NCBI GenBank assembly: GCA_000349905.1
Contig: KB722738.1
Location: forward strand, 1,625,132 to 1,689,131
DNA from: Volvariella volvacea V23
Taxonomy: Eukaryota > Basidiomycota > Agaricomycetes > Agaricales > Pluteaceae
DNA: 64,000 nucleotides
Reading direction: 5' to 3'
The notes under the pieces were generated by a model. It had not been told where the DNA came from. It did not search any database and saw only the letters and a list, made by a program, of their open reading frames with translations. Below, one piece after another: positions 10,921-23,727 of this stretch; positions within the stretch are counted from its first letter, which is position 1, and every line of letters begins with the position of its first letter. A program made the position numbers and the translations under genes.

Positions 10921-13041
10921 ATGCCCGCCCATATTAGACGCAACGGCTCCGAGGACACCCTGTACGACGAGTCGTGTCCTCTGGTCAACGACGACCCAGA
11001 GCTGCAGAAACCTGCAGTCGTCACGACCACTCCCCTCCCAAAAGCACAGCTTGCCGCGCTGTGCGCCATTAGGTTGGCAGACCCAGTCGCCTTCACACAG
11101 GTAGCTCCATCAGCAGGGCCACTCATCACAACCTCCTATCTCATCTACCTCTTCTAGATTTTTCCTTACATCAACGAATTCATAACGTCGCTCCGTTTGA
11201 CGGATGACCCTTCCAAGATAGGCTATTACAGCGGTCTTGTGGTATGTTTTTGCTTCATTTCGGCATCAATCATCCTCTACCTCTCTAACAACGATCAGGA
11301 ATCCAGTTTTGCCATCGCCCAACTCTTCTCCATCTACCATTGGGCGAAGCTGTCAGGTACTGTATCAGATTTCCTCATGGTTGTCCACGCCTTCTGTCTC
11401 ACCGAATATGGTCTTCTTGCCTCTCCAGACATCATCGGCCGTCGGCCTGTAATCATCGCAGGGACCCTAGGCCTCTCCATCACGACGACCCTGCTTGGGG
11501 TTTGCAGCTCTCTACCAGAAATTTTGCTATCACGTTGTCTGGGTACGTCATTTGCGCCCTTCGTGAATTATTCTGGCTGTTTCTGATGGTTCTTCAGCTG
11601 GCTTATTCTCTGGAAATATCGCTGTCATCCACTCGGTCCTAGGTGAACTGACAGATGAGACAAATCAGGCAATCGCGTTCCCAATTTACGGCCTGTTCTG
11701 GCCGTTGGGTAGCATCATTGGGTAGCTACTGCTCGATGATTGCTGCTGACTTGCCAGTGACTCACGTACCTGTCGCTTCCTAGACCGCTCATAGGTGGAA
11801 CGCTCTCCAACGCCGCAACAAAGTACCCTCAATACTTTGACTATCATGTGTTCAAGGTCCACCCCTATTTCTTGCCATGTTTAATCGCCGCCATCCTTGC
11901 CCTTTTCGGGGTAGCCCTTGGGTATTATTGCCTGGAAGAGGTGGGTCAATTTGCAAGCTTTTGAGTGGGAGCTGATTCGCTTCTAGACCCTCCCCAGTAA
12001 ACGGCGACAAACTAAGAAGGAAAAACGACTTCAACAACCTGCAACCTACGGCTCGATATCAAACCGAGGGAGCTATGACGATGACACCCCTTTGGAACCT
12101 CCACCGGCGCCTCTTGACATGAAGGAGCTGCTATCTATTCCCAGTATTCGCGCTCTTTGCGCTTCTGGATGTGCGTTGTGCTTTATTGCTACGGCTTTCG
12201 ATGTCGTATTCGTTCTCTTTTGCTATACTCCCATTCCCTCGGGTGGCCTTGGTTTCGACGTGGGTAACTAGTTGTGGGGTTGGTTTCGTTTACTCACTCG
12301 ATTTTAGGCACAGAAAATTGGCTACTCCTTGGCTACCGCAGGAACTATCTCAGCCTGTATCCAACTCTTCCTAATGCCCACCCTTNNNNNNNNNNNNNNN
12401 NNNNNNNNNNNNNNNNNNNNNNNNNNNNNNNNNNNNNNNNNNNNNNNNNNNNNNNNNNNNNNNNNNNNNNNNNNNNNNNNNNNNNCTCCGGACGTTCGAC
12501 ATTGTGAAATTCTATAATTTCTGCATGGCACTATGGCCCATCTCCTTCGTCTCTCTGCCACTCCTCAACATCATCATTCGCACTGGCTATGACGAAGTAA
12601 CGGGGACAGTAAACCCTCATGCTATTCCTATCGTTTGGAGTGGCATTGCTGCACTTCTTGTCTGCTCAAGAGTGTCCCTTCTCGCCTATTCGTGAGTCTC
12701 TCTTTCCATTGCGCCGTAAGCCCAGGTTTATGATGTCATACAGGCTGAATATGATACTGGCAAAGAAAAATGCACCACACCCTGGAGCATTGGGCGCGAC
12801 AAACGGTTTGATCCAGCTTGCCATGTGCATTTCTCGTGCCGTCAGCCCTGCATTTGTCAGGTCCGCACCTCATCATCGTCTGTATGACATTTCTTACTCA
12901 TACCTATCCTTCAGTTCCGCCTTCGCTATGTCAATAAAAAACAACATTGCAGGAGGATACATGTGGGTATTTATTATGGTTTTGATATGCTTCCTCGGTC
13001 GTTCGCTATCCAAAAGGATTGGCCATAATCACAAAGGATAG
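10921..13041 (+). CDS. MFS transporter (DHA1, ZIF1/TCR-like), interrupted by an assembly gap
   Basis: A predicted proton-coupled efflux or metal/drug transporter in a cell membrane. The soluble N-terminus from 10921 contains acidic and Pro-rich residues. Membrane segments follow with the MFS motif A-like WAKLSDIIGRRPVIIAG and the ESRCL-like CLAGLFSGN. A central cytoplasmic loop contains KRRQTKKEK and YGSISNRGS. Transmembrane helices resume with LCFIATAFDVVFV. The frame enters the N run at ...LFLMPTL and resumes as LRTFDIVKFYN. The C-terminal half ends with GYMWVFIMVLICF and a basic tail. Joining across the gap gives PTLLRTFD, which is in frame and fits the family. Substrate cannot be read from sequence. 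Confidence 0.87.
12386..12485. other. Assembly gap (100 N)
   Basis: Exactly 100 N, the usual placeholder for a gap of unknown size, inside the MFS transporter coding region. Confidence 0.98.
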
Positions 13042-13380
13042 GCGGAAGGCGCTCGCTCATCCGGGCGAAGATACCACATTACTATTTTTTCTTTATCGTT
13101 TTCGTTTTCTTGCTTCGCATTGCAATTGTTCTTCATCTTTTTTTTTTGTTTCAACACACGAACATTCCTAAACCAACTATAAAATGTAACGATACCCTTA
13201 CGATTTACGACTATACGACTATACGACTTTACGGCACAACAGACCTATTGATATATTCCATTGCTAACGGGTGCACATGTAAGATAATGCTGTCGACAAA
13301 GACGCAAGCTATGCCAGGCAAACAGATTTGCAATATATGAGAATGCACATAAACGTAGACCATAATAGAATTGCTTCAGA
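13042..13380. other. Convergent 3' spacer, no gene seen
   Basis: 339 bases between the stop codons of the MFS transporter and the acyl-CoA synthetase, with T-rich tracts near 13084-13148 that fit 3' UTR/terminator sequence. Confidence 0.6.
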
Positions 13381-16184
13381 TCATAGCTTGTTTCCGTTGC
13401 TGTCCGGCTCCCCGAGAGCATAGAGAGCATCAAGTTCGGTCTTGTAGAAGTTGTAGGCGTCCTTTCGACGTATCTTGAATGTTGGCGTTAAGGTATTGTT
13501 CTCAACAGAGAATGGCACCATGCTCAAGTGAAGTCGCTTAACGGTCTCGAACCTACAATGGACAGAGCACTCAGCGACATGTATCAGTAGAGACGACTGG
13601 AACGCACCCTTTGAGCCCGTTACGCTTAGCTTCTTGACTCAAAACGCCCAGGATATGAGCATTGACGTGAGAATCCTTGCAAGCTTGCGCTAGCTCTGGA
13701 ATGTCGGTCGCAGCAATAGATTTGCCTAGGATATTGCTGGCGATTGAGGCGAGCTGTACCGGATCGGGAACAACAACTGCAAGCAGATAGGACTGAAGCG
13801 AATCTCCGTGGACATAGATTTGTGCCACCACGGGTGAGCTAGCATAGGTATTCTCCACCTTCTCGAGTGCAACGTATTCGCCTTGTGCGAGTTTCATGAT
13901 GTTCTAGCGCCGAATTAGCGCTGTACTCGGTCGATGAAGTCTTTGTTGCTTACCTTGACACGATCAATGATCTTGAGACGGCCGACGGAATCAAATTCTC
14001 CAACGTCACCCGTATGGATCCAGCCTTCTTCATCAAGGGCTTCTTTGGTGTTCTTTTCGTCTAAACCCGAAATGAGTATGTTGTCATATCGCTAGAATCC
14101 CGGGAACCGACCCTTGTAATAACCCGAGAAGCAGTTTACCCCACGGACGCAAATTTCTCCACGAGGATTCGGTTTATCCTCCGAAGTGTAGCCCATAGCC
14201 GGTACGTCGACCAACTTAATCTCATTAACGGGTTGAGGGGGGCCAACAGTCCCAGACGAGGTGGGATCGAATGGCCAAGTCTTGGAGCATGCAGCGCAAT
14301 TCTCGGTCATACCATAACTGGAAGGACCGCGTCATTATGTCTGTAAATTAAGAACGCGTATTACGAACCCTTCAGCAACATCACACCCAAATGCGATCTT
14401 GAGGAAATCCATAACCTCAGGATTTATTGGTGCGGAGCCACTGCCAACCATTTTAAGATTACCCCCCAGTACGGTATGAATCTGAGAACTAAGTCAGCAT
14501 CGGTGATTCATTTAATTGTATATCCCAAACCTTGCGGAACACAAGGCGATCCCAGAAGGGATGAGTAGTGGAACCCGTCTTGCGTAGATTCTCCAACTTC
14601 GTCGCAATAGCCTTTCGGAATAGGTTCCCCTTGAATCCAGGGACATTCCCTCCGGCCATTGCAGCTTGATAAACACGATTCAGCACGCGAGGAACAGAGG
14701 GGAAAAAGTTGGGCTTCAAGATTTGGGCATCCTCCAACAGGCGAAGTGGATCTCCAGTGAAATAGCCGATCTGACCACCGAGAATGATGGTGCTAAGCTC
14801 GCAAATACGCTAAGCATCGCTATCAGACCTATTCAAGCAGATATGAAGGATGGTTACCTCGTAAATGTGTGCAAGAGGAAGATAAGATAGCAATACAGGA
14901 TCTTCTGGGATGCTGAGACCGTACATGTACGACTGTGTAGCCATAGCAAGATTCTTATGCTTCAAAATAACACCTAGTTGATCATCAGCTCGCTTGTACC
15001 GGTGAGTTGATAGATTTGACGACCTTTGGGGTTGCCTGTTGTTCCCTGTCAAGCTATTGAGTTACAGTATCCGAACAAGAGGACAACCATCCTTACGGAG
15101 GTGTAGCAAATCGACACTACGCGGTCGGGTAATCCTCGAATGACATCAATTGGGTTTGCTTTGCCATCCTCCTCAACTACGAGCCAAATCAATCCTAGTT
15201 GCAAAAAGGTGTTTGCATACTTACGCTCGCAAAGTTCTTGAATTTTAATACCCTGAGCACCGCCCCACTCAGACAAAATCTTCTTTGCGTCGGACGACAG
15301 GTCGTTAATGGAAACAATCATCTTAAGGGCGGGCATTTTATGTGCAAGTTTGAGAAGTGCAGGGATATGATCTGAAGTTGAGAAAACAACTGTGATATGT
15401 GCATGGTTGATGCTGGCAAGAGTAAGAGCATAAACAACCGCAGGAGGAAACGGAATACTTACATATATTCTGCAACCATAAAATCTTCTCAGTGTTGAGA
15501 CTATCAAAGAGAGGTGTGGGACATACCAACAGCGTCAGCACCAAGAGTATCATACAGGGATACGGAGACTTTGCCGTAGCTTTGGGCGACAATGTCAAGT
15601 AATTGCCATTCTGAAAGAATCTCGTCAACAAGGAAGGGTTACGGCGACAATATGCTTACCTGGTCGGTTTTGCGACCAGATACCAATGGTGTCAAACTCT
15701 CCGCCTCCCAATTGACCATCCCTAAATAATTTCGTTAGTGCACTCCCGATATGGCGCCGGCGTTGGTCGATTTGGCCATATGTCTCCCAAGTATAGGAAG
15801 CGGCGAATTTGAGAGGCTCCTTTGAGACTACTTTACGATATCCGAGGAAGGGTCGGTTTTTGCCTCTTGATAGACCAAGCTCAAAAATTTCGTCCACTGT
15901 CTTGATGACGCCAGGGGTGTTCAAGTCGATGAGCCCAAAAACAGCTGCAAATTCATGCAGATGTAGACACTTGTACTGTTCGAAGCTAGTAAGCCACTTA
16001 CCATTGCGATAGTGCCCTGTAATCGGGACGCAGGAGTCAGCATGCTAGCACAGAAATGTTTGGTGCTATGTAATAATAGCACACCTGTCTGGCCAGGACG
16101 CCTCGTGCCTGGAACTTCAACAGCCTGTTTCTCGTAGGGTATCACATTTGGAAAGGGTATGACTATGCTGCGGTTGCTGGCCAT
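13381..16184 (-). CDS. Long-chain fatty-acid-CoA ligase
   Basis: Activates long-chain fatty acids to acyl-CoA with ATP for lipid synthesis and beta-oxidation. The ATG at 16182-16184 starts [11 protein letters not shown]. The frame extending upstream has no ATG. A 15-base exon (16002-16016) joins to give GQTGHYRNAVFGL. The AMP-binding motifs are present: the P-loop [11 protein letters not shown] (split by an intron), [20 protein letters not shown], and the late [12 protein letters not shown] with IDRVKN. The C-terminal domain has [14 protein letters not shown]. The last exon ends at the TGA at 13381-13383. The pattern matches yeast Faa1/Faa4-like enzymes of about 690 residues. Many short introns interrupt it. 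It converges with the MFS transporter gene. Confidence 0.93.
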
Positions 16185-16453
16185 CGCGAGCGTGCTGTTG
16201 CTGGGTCTGTCTGGAGAGCTAGTGCGCAGTGTGAAGAGGAAGTTGAACAAGTACCGGCAGTGCGTCAGGCCTGACAATCCACGTGAATTTCGGCACAGTG
16301 CCACGGTCAACCCGGTCTTCACGGCCACGCTCGCACAGAAAAATCAAAATCCTCTGGAATTAATAGCGATATGCAACAGCGGCTATACAATATCTACACA
16401 ACTCAGCGGATTACAGATTACATGTGACAGATTACAGATTAAAGGAATAGGCT

Positions 16454-17489
16454 TCACGGTGTGCTCAATACAATCTGACGAGCTTGCGTCAGGAATACCA
16501 ACAGGCAATATCATGGTTCTTCACTTACAGTCATAAACTGCTCGTAACTGAGGTAAACCCAGCCATCCCGATCGTTATCCGCACTAGAATACGAGTCAGA
16601 TGCCGAATACCACCAGGGCATCTAAACTCACCGTTGGAAGGCCTCCGTTAGATTCTTGACCACAACGCACGCCCGTACAAATCGATCAAAGGTTATTCCG
16701 GGGGGTGGGCCATGCCCTGTGACTGGCGCTGACGCTAGAGAATTATGAACGGGAACTCAACGGGCTTTGCACGGGGGAACTCACCATATTTGTGTTGAAT
16801 TAAGCCCAGAAGCTGTGGAGATAGATTGTACCCAAAGCTCCGTAACGCCTCAGCAAGCTCGTGTCCCTCTATCGAACCGGAATGGTCCCGATCGAAGTGA
16901 CGGAATACATTCTGCCAGTCAGAGATATATTTCCACAACCCAGCAAATTCTGTTTAGCAAAAGGTAGTTGTATCACGGTACGTTCATGCAGCTTGATGCT
17001 TACCTGTAAAGGTTATAGTGCCACTCCGATCAGTATCCTGTCATATTATCAGCAACAGATTCCGCAGATCATGAGAGGACCAGGGCGCACAAAGATCGAC
17101 ATCAACATCTTCACTGTATCCAAATCAAATCCTATTCATTCCAACATCAATCACTCTGCGACTCGTTGCAAAACTCTCGCTTACTTGTCCAATTTCCTGT
17201 CATGGAATGAGACCGCATCCATATGAATAGCGATGGCATACACACCATTGACCAATGCTGCCTGCAATTCTGTTACTGTGATTGCCCCGGACCTATCTGT
17301 GTCCACTGCTGAAAACCACTGCCATAACTGTGGGTCTGCGCCAGGAGGCGGACCATACGCCGGAGGTGGTGGGGGTGCGCCATAACTGTAGCGTGGTGCA
17401 CCACCGTGATACGAATGATAGTTGGGTCCATGATAGGAATTCGAATGGGACAGTTGTCTTTGTGCTGGCTGACCGTAGCCGTTGTACAT
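16454..17489 (-). CDS. Penta-EF-hand calcium-binding protein (PEF1/ALG-2-like)
   Basis: A calcium sensor of the sorcin/ALG-2/Pef1 group, which in fungi is tied to polarity and membrane traffic. The N-terminus from the ATG at 17487-17489 is Gly/Pro/Tyr-rich (YHGGAPRYSYGAPPPPP). Five EF-hand-like repeats follow, including DTDRSGAITVTE, DTDRSGTITFTEF, DRDHSGSIEGHE and DNDRDGWVYLSYEQF. Very small exons are needed: 17185-17196 (12 bases, giving GNWTR across its joins) and a terminal 21-base exon coding IVLSTP and stop at 16454-16456. The joins restore the typical GNWTRFDLDTVKML and QFMTIVLS. It is tandem with the acyl-CoA synthetase downstream. Confidence 0.9.
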
Positions 17490-17852
17490 GATGATGTTAA
17501 GGTATGAAGTCAGAGGACAAAGTCCCCAAACAGCCACTTTAATGCCAAGCGCCCGTGTGGCTGTGCAGGTCAAGAGCCTGACTAAACCCCTTCCGGCGTC
17601 ATTTCCCGCAGTTCTTGCTGTGCCACTGTGCTAGAACCTTGCTAGAACCCGAAGAGCACGACATATGCATAATATAGAGAACAGCAAGATACAAGGTATA
17701 CACGAATTACACTCTCAGATAGACACAGGCTGATATAAACTCCTAGTGAATCTCCAATTCCAAGTACTGTTAGCGGTATGAATCAACAACATTAGAGACT
17801 GCACTCCCAACAGAACAATCCGAGAAATGCCGATGTTGAGGGTATTGTGGCC
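17490..17852. other. Intergenic, no gene seen
   Basis: 363 bases between the PEF protein start and the stop of the zinc-ribbon protein, both on the minus strand; promoter of the former and 3' UTR of the latter. Confidence 0.6.
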
Positions 17853-18402
17853 TTATTTAGGGTGCTGGACGACATAGGCTGTTTGATACCCGGGGACACT
17901 TGGTTGCTGCCAGCCTTGCGGGGGATATTGAGGATATCCCGCTACGGCAGGTTCCCAGAGGCTGGATGTGTCAACGTTAACGGGGAGGCTGGTAGTGTGA
18001 ATGTGGGTACATACCCAGGCCCATACGGTGCATTCCATTGGCAGATCCCACAGAGCCAGATGTGTTGCGACGACAAGGGGACAATAGGAATAAAGAAGAG
18101 CTCAAACCATTCAGACTTCTTCGCGACGAACGCAGATGCTGAGATTGTTCACGGGTTACTCGAGATCTGACTTTTGTCCTGGCGTGCTCACCGTTGTGAC
18201 AGCGGGGGCATATCCTGGAGGGCTGCCCTTGTCCTTCTTCCGCGGGCTTAATCTTAGTTTGGCATCCAACTATCGGGATCATTCACATGCGTTCACAAAG
18301 GGTTGACCAATGAGCATACGTACAAAATATAGGGATACAGACTAGAATCGAGAAGTATTAGATGAGTTGCGGGGCCAATGAAATGAATGACCTACAGAAC
18401 AT
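17853..18402 (-). CDS. Small zinc-ribbon protein, copy 1
   Basis: A protein of about 111 residues with a split zinc ribbon: GCQTKIK, then ICPRCHN, and after a conserved linker (KKSEWFELFFIPIVPLSS) LCGICQW. The C-terminal tail is Pro/Gly/Tyr/Gln-rich and ends VVQHPK. It resembles the fungal zinc-ribbon-15 family, whose role is not known to me. The start is the ATG at 18400-18402. Exon 1 is only ATGTTCT and exon 2 is 18 bases, joining to MFFCIPIFFGCQ. The intron before the last exon could use either of two acceptors; the second gives GLWEPAV. A paralogue with nearly the same gene structure lies at 28244-28806. Confidence 0.8.
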
Positions 18403-19766
18403 TTGGGTTAGAGAGTAAGGATGTGGCGATAATACAATTCAGGGTAGTACATCCAGTTCCACACGAGTCCGCAGCCCAGCCCACAAGAAAGGCCACGGCT
18501 TGGCCTAAGCAAGGCGGTGACCGATCGTCGATTTGTCGGCGTTTAACATTGGGGAGCCAAATGTGGTAAAAGGGTGGTCAAGCCGTCCGCTCTCGTCACC
18601 ATTGCACCCGCGCACAGCGCGAGATCTGCATTATTACGCCTTCAATCTGTTTCAAGTTCATCCACCCTTCAGCTTTTCGTCATATGGGTGATTGACACGA
18701 TCCTCGTTGCGCGTACCTCCGCTTGTGCGCTTGACTTGCGTTATGGCGCTTAGCGGGCTGTGATAACCCCCACAGGCTTTTATCCTATTGGCTTCCGTTC
18801 CTTTGTATTGACCAATGCCGCGTTCAAGCCGCCAGTCAACTGGTTTTCTTAGCCAGAATTGCAGAAGTGGGGCCACGGATAAGAGTTGTTTGAAGAATCC
18901 TTAATAGTCTACATGCTGATCCCGAGAGCACTCTCGGGAACCTGCTAATTTCCTGTGCAGGCCTCGCACCTTCTTCCACTTGTAGCCATATAATCGTCTC
19001 ACCCTGCAACCTTCTTAAGCGCAAAACAATTATTGGCTCAGACTCGATTCTCATCATTCTAGAATATCACCTCTTTCACCCTGTTGGTCGGCAAAAGCCA
19101 CCGCATCCCACTGGTAACTTTGCTCACCAGTGTACTACCCTCCGATGATGAAATACTCTCAATACGGGGTAGTCCAATTATGGATTTCCCTATATTTGTT
19201 CCCATGAGATCTGTTGCGGATTTTGTATTGTTGATCTGGACTAGCCATCGGCGACCCTGTGGTGGTGAAAGATGTCGGAGTCATCCCATTCTTGTGTGCA
19301 AATCGTAGTCTCCTTCTTACTGGCTGGCACTTTTTTAGATTTCACACGAATCTAATAAGGGCAGAGCCGTCGCCAATTGGTGGTCTTCTATCAAAAGATG
19401 GTGCAATTCTGTCACGTATACCCCCCATAATTGGACTTGAACGATTCTTATCGTGTTGTCTGCCAGGTCGAGGGTCCAATACGGTTCGTGCTCCCACCGA
19501 GGCCGATTAGCCAATGAGAATCTGATGGATTCGAGCCAGTAACGTCCCTATGAATCAAAATGAGGTCCATCAACGTCAACTATCAGTACAATGCTACCAA
19601 ATGTCATTATCCTAGACAACAAGATGCAATATGAGTGAATCTAATGAAGGCATGTGTGGTATAAATGGAGTCCGCATGGGGAAAAAAATGCAAGTACAAC
19701 ATAGTAGAACGAATTAAAGAAAGGAGGTAACGGCATGAACAAGAGCATTATAGTAGCGATCATAGG
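18403..19766. other. Gene-poor spacer of 1.36 kb
   Basis: Between the divergent zinc-ribbon gene and the 3' end of the Zn2Cys6 factor. Only short open frames without recognisable motifs are present. I looked for tRNA A/B boxes and found no convincing pair. Confidence 0.55.
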
Positions 19767-22655
19767 TCATGCATGATAGAAAGCTTCACACGAAGTGGCA
19801 TATGCTGTAGGCTGAAGTCCTTCCGCAATTAATGGGGGTGTAGTAGAAGCGTACCCATCGTGGTCGAGATAGGTCGTCGATGATGGGGCTGAATAATTTT
19901 GTGGCTGACTCTGGGTAGCAGTCGTGTGGAAGCTAGCAGTGACGCTAATTTGCGGGTGGTTAACCAGAGGTGCAACATGTGTCGTAAAATTGAATTGCTC
20001 GAGATCGGAAGCGTAGGGATCCCCGGGCTCACCTGCCTCCCGAGGGTAAGCGGCATGGGATGCAACATGTGAGTAACTCCCGGGTGAGCCATGAGGACTG
20101 AGACTCGCTCCACTCGTTGCTGCAGAGGTGCCGGTTGGTGGAGGGGTGTAAGCCGGCCATGCGCCATCAGAGTAGGAAGCACTGTGGCCTGTGTTGGGCC
20201 GTTCTGGAGAGTGTTCCAGACTGTATCCGTGTCCATGAGAGGACGGGAGCATCTCAAACTGGAAGACGGATTGGGATTGACGGGACATGTAAGGAAGGCT
20301 GTATTCCTGAGGTTGCTGGAAGGGGTATTCTTCATGAAGCGCAGATATGGAGCGGGGTTTGTATCTGGATTCAGCTCGGTTTTTCCAGGCTTCCTTCACT
20401 GCGTCCTGCCTGATTTCTACCGGGGATAATGCCCACTTCATTTCCGCGAGCGCTCGTAGGCTCAGCGCCACTCCGTCTTCGGGTGTCAATACACGACGAC
20501 CCTCAGCGGCAGGCCCTCCACGTTCATTATTGGCATCATCAAGGGCATCCCCCTCGTAGGTCGCAGCAAGTATGCCCGCAAAATAGCACCCATCAAGGAC
20601 CAGACCTGCGTCGAGCTGCAAGAAACCTGGCTGCCCTGTTTCGTTGCTTCGGAGGAAATACCGGATGATGTGAAGAACAGAGGGCAGTAAGCGGTAGCAT
20701 TTCTGGGTCGCGAGTGCATAAAACCTCTGGAAAATCGAGGTCTTGGGAGCCGCAGAAGACTGGGAAGAAGGGCGAGATGATGGCGAAGGGGGATACCCAT
20801 TCGTGTTGATAGGGGCTGAACAGTATAGCTTCAGCGACTCGCGAATGACATTATCTAGTGGGAAATCAGTAGCTGAGAGGTCGCAACACAAGATTTACAT
20901 ACGACATTCAAATATACATATCTTTGACAAGTATTAGTGACTCGATTCATAACTGAAGAAGACCACGCACCTGCCATGCGCCAGCGAACTGATCTCTGCT
21001 TGCAGCACTCTCGAATGGAGTGCCGCTCCTACGGATAGTATTGAGGCCATGCCAGCACTCATCAAGCTCCCTCCAGATGTCGTCAATGAAGTCAGGGTTC
21101 ACAACTGCGCCTTGTCGCAGAGCTTGAATGGCCTTGGGCCCTGTCAAGGTGGCATGTATCTTCCTGCAAACGGCACTAAGGCGGAGAGGAAGGTCGTATA
21201 CCGCTGCAACATGGGACAGGACTCCGCTGTGAGGTGCATCAAAGACAGGAGAGGTAGGGGATGGTAAGACCTCATCAACGACGGAAATAGGAAGGTTGGG
21301 CACAGTTCTCTGGAATGATTGAAGGTCTTCGTCGCTCCTGGCAATCTGGTCAATAGATATGCCGCAATGAATAAAGAAGACGTACAAAATGAGGCGACCA
21401 CCTTTAATGCCAGTGGTAATACTCTCACGGATGTACGAGTACCACAGTGTGCGGGCGCGGATCGACGCTGTGTCAAAAACGTGCCCGATACTGGCAGAGC
21501 CAGGCGGGGTATCCGAAAGGGATAGTGCTCTTGCCTGTGACAGCGCCGCTTCATGAATGGCAAGCTGTTCAAGGGAGTTGGGCTCTGGAGTATTGCTCAG
21601 AAGTCGGTACTTAGGAGAAGAGATGCCGCACTCACCATTGAGGAGAGGCACAGTGAGGAGGAGGACCCTCACGCCATCCCAGGACGGTTTGCGGAGAACA
21701 CCACGTAGATCGATCAGTTCCAAAATTTCTTTCATCATTTCTGCGACCTTGTCTTTTCTCATACGCCGATCTCTATCTGCAAGGGGCTCGCAGAAGGAGT
21801 AATTGAGCCCTTCGCTAGTTCCTGGCCTCCTGGCCATTCGGTCCTCCGTGTGTACCCCATCCTCAAGACGGGGGTTGCCGTGTTGATCATATCCCAGCGA
21901 GATGGCCCAGACAACAAGAAGTAGAGAGAGAATATAACCTTCTGGTCCCAAAGGATGGTGGACGGGATCTTTGCTATGAGACAAAAAGCGAGTAGAGAAT
22001 TCGGTGGGGTCCAGGATAGGGTCTGGGGAAGGCGTGAGATCTATGCATGACAATCAATGAATTTCGGGCATACAAACTACGGTGAACCACGTCCAGAACG
22101 CAGAGCCAAAGAATTCGGGCATCAGATGCGGGATGATGCCAGAGTATTTGCTGGTTGGGGTCGCTGCGGCATTTGCATTCCCCCTCTCGTCGTCGGTGAT
22201 TTTCCCGTATATAGCCCTTGAGTCGGGGGTGAGTGGAGGGCTCGGTGTAATTAAAGGAATTACGTACTCGACTTGCTGAAGGCGTCGACCACGACGAAGC
22301 AACTTGACTGCTTTCACGTCGGCAAATTCGTCGCTAAGTGGGATGCCGTCAGGGTGAGAACGAAGCCCAGGCGTAATCCGCACTTACACACACTTGAGCC
22401 CCCTTTCTCTGCAATTAGAGCAGGATGGGCTGGGGCCGGCGTCCCCGACAGGTAAATCTTTCAAATCGCATCTCACTCTGTTATAGAGCAAGGTTAGGGC
22501 GGATGATACCCAGGTGGCTCGACTCGCCTTCTCATACGACATGCACCACAAGCGGAAAACTGCTGGCGGGAGGACTTTGGGTTGGAGGACCTACGGGTAT
22601 AAGGCGCCGATGCGCCCTTGGCTGAAGATGCTGAAGAAGAGCCTCGTGGAGCCAT
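19767..22655 (-). CDS. Zn2Cys6 fungal transcription factor
   Basis: A nuclear DNA-binding regulator. The ATG at 22653-22655 starts a Ser/Ala-rich leader, then the zinc cluster: CGACRMRRVRCD, a linker, and SCSNCRERGLKC. The cluster is interrupted by an intron at 22478-22527 with a GC donor (GCGAGT) and CAG acceptor; the join gives RMRRVRCD. Another intron right after the cluster leads to DEFADVKAVKLLRRGRRLQQVE, a basic/coiled segment. A long middle homology region follows (GYDQHGNPRL, YSYIRESITTGIKGGR, LSAVCRKIHATLTGPKA). The C-terminus is a Ser/Pro/His/Tyr-rich putative activation region ending in CEAFYHA. Targets are unknown. No enzyme cluster adjoins it. Confidence 0.9.
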
Positions 22656-23727
22656 CGCAGACGAACACGAATGGTCGAGGCAGGAGGGAACAGGGAGATC
22701 AAAGAGGAAAGGCAGGCTACATATAGTTTGTTTGTTTTATACAGGCGGACATGGGAGGGTGCATTACGACAGCTAGGACTGAAAATCGAAGCGAGCAATT
22801 AGCTGAGGCAGACTTGGCGAGCAGCGAGACCGGATCTCTGGAGATATTCGAGATCTGGTTGGCGTTGTCTGCGTGCAGGCGGGCACAAGGACAAGAGAAT
22901 TTGTGGAATTATCGTTTAGTTGCAATATTCAACTGGTCGCCGGTCACAGATCCGGCGGTGACAGCACTCATCAGATCTCACCCACACAGATCCCTGCATA
23001 ATCTTACCAAAACCTCAAACTCACGGCATCTTCCGCCCCTGTCACACAAACCCGGCCAAACACCACTAGCCCGCCAATTGGATTCTGTGCTCGCTAGTCT
23101 GAGCAAATCATCGTCCAGCGGCTGACGGTCACCTTGGTGGAAAAACAAAAGAAAAAACACAATTGCATCCTCCCTGGATACATTTCCCCATCCATCCTCA
23201 AATCTCAACGTCAGCATCTGCTATATCACTTCTTGTCCCGCTTGGGTCCTTTCCCCGATCACCCATTTCCTGTGTCATTCAACATACCCCGAGACTTGCT
23301 CAAATTTCACCCATCCCATCTGTACACGTTATCGAGGGTCTTAGCGTGGCCCTACCATCTCAAACCTAATCTGGATTCCCTCCCAACTCACCACCCCATT
23401 GATTGCCCACCCAAAGGGCGTCCAAAGTACGAGCAAACGCATTCGGCTCTCACGACCCCCGTCAATGTATGTGACCCATGGCTGCGACGTCGCGCCAGCC
23501 GTCATGGAGTGCTCTGATCTGTCGCAAGATTCCCAACATCACAACCAGTCTAACGGTACTACACCATGCCATAGGTTCATATTTATCGCCCCTTCCAACA
23601 TCCTTTCTGTCCACCCCTTGAACCAAGAAGCTTGCCAATCAATCACCAAAGAAATATTTTGACAAATAAATGCCCTGGTGCAATCAATCTTTGCGCCGCA
23701 TCTCATTGACGCAGACCCGCTCTGCTT
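22656..23727. other. Intergenic, no gene seen
   Basis: 1.07 kb upstream of the transcription factor and downstream of NOP16. The plus strand is notably pyrimidine-rich around 23160-23470. Open frames here lack family motifs. Confidence 0.5.

Noticed and set aside
16185..16328. N-terminal extension of the acyl-CoA synthetase
   Set aside because: The upstream frame begins at a GTG codon, has no ATG, and the ATG at 16182-16184 gives the expected N-terminus.
19440..19540. Possible tRNA-like B boxes (GGTTCG, GATTCGAGCC)
   Set aside because: No matching A box or foldable cloverleaf was found on either strand.
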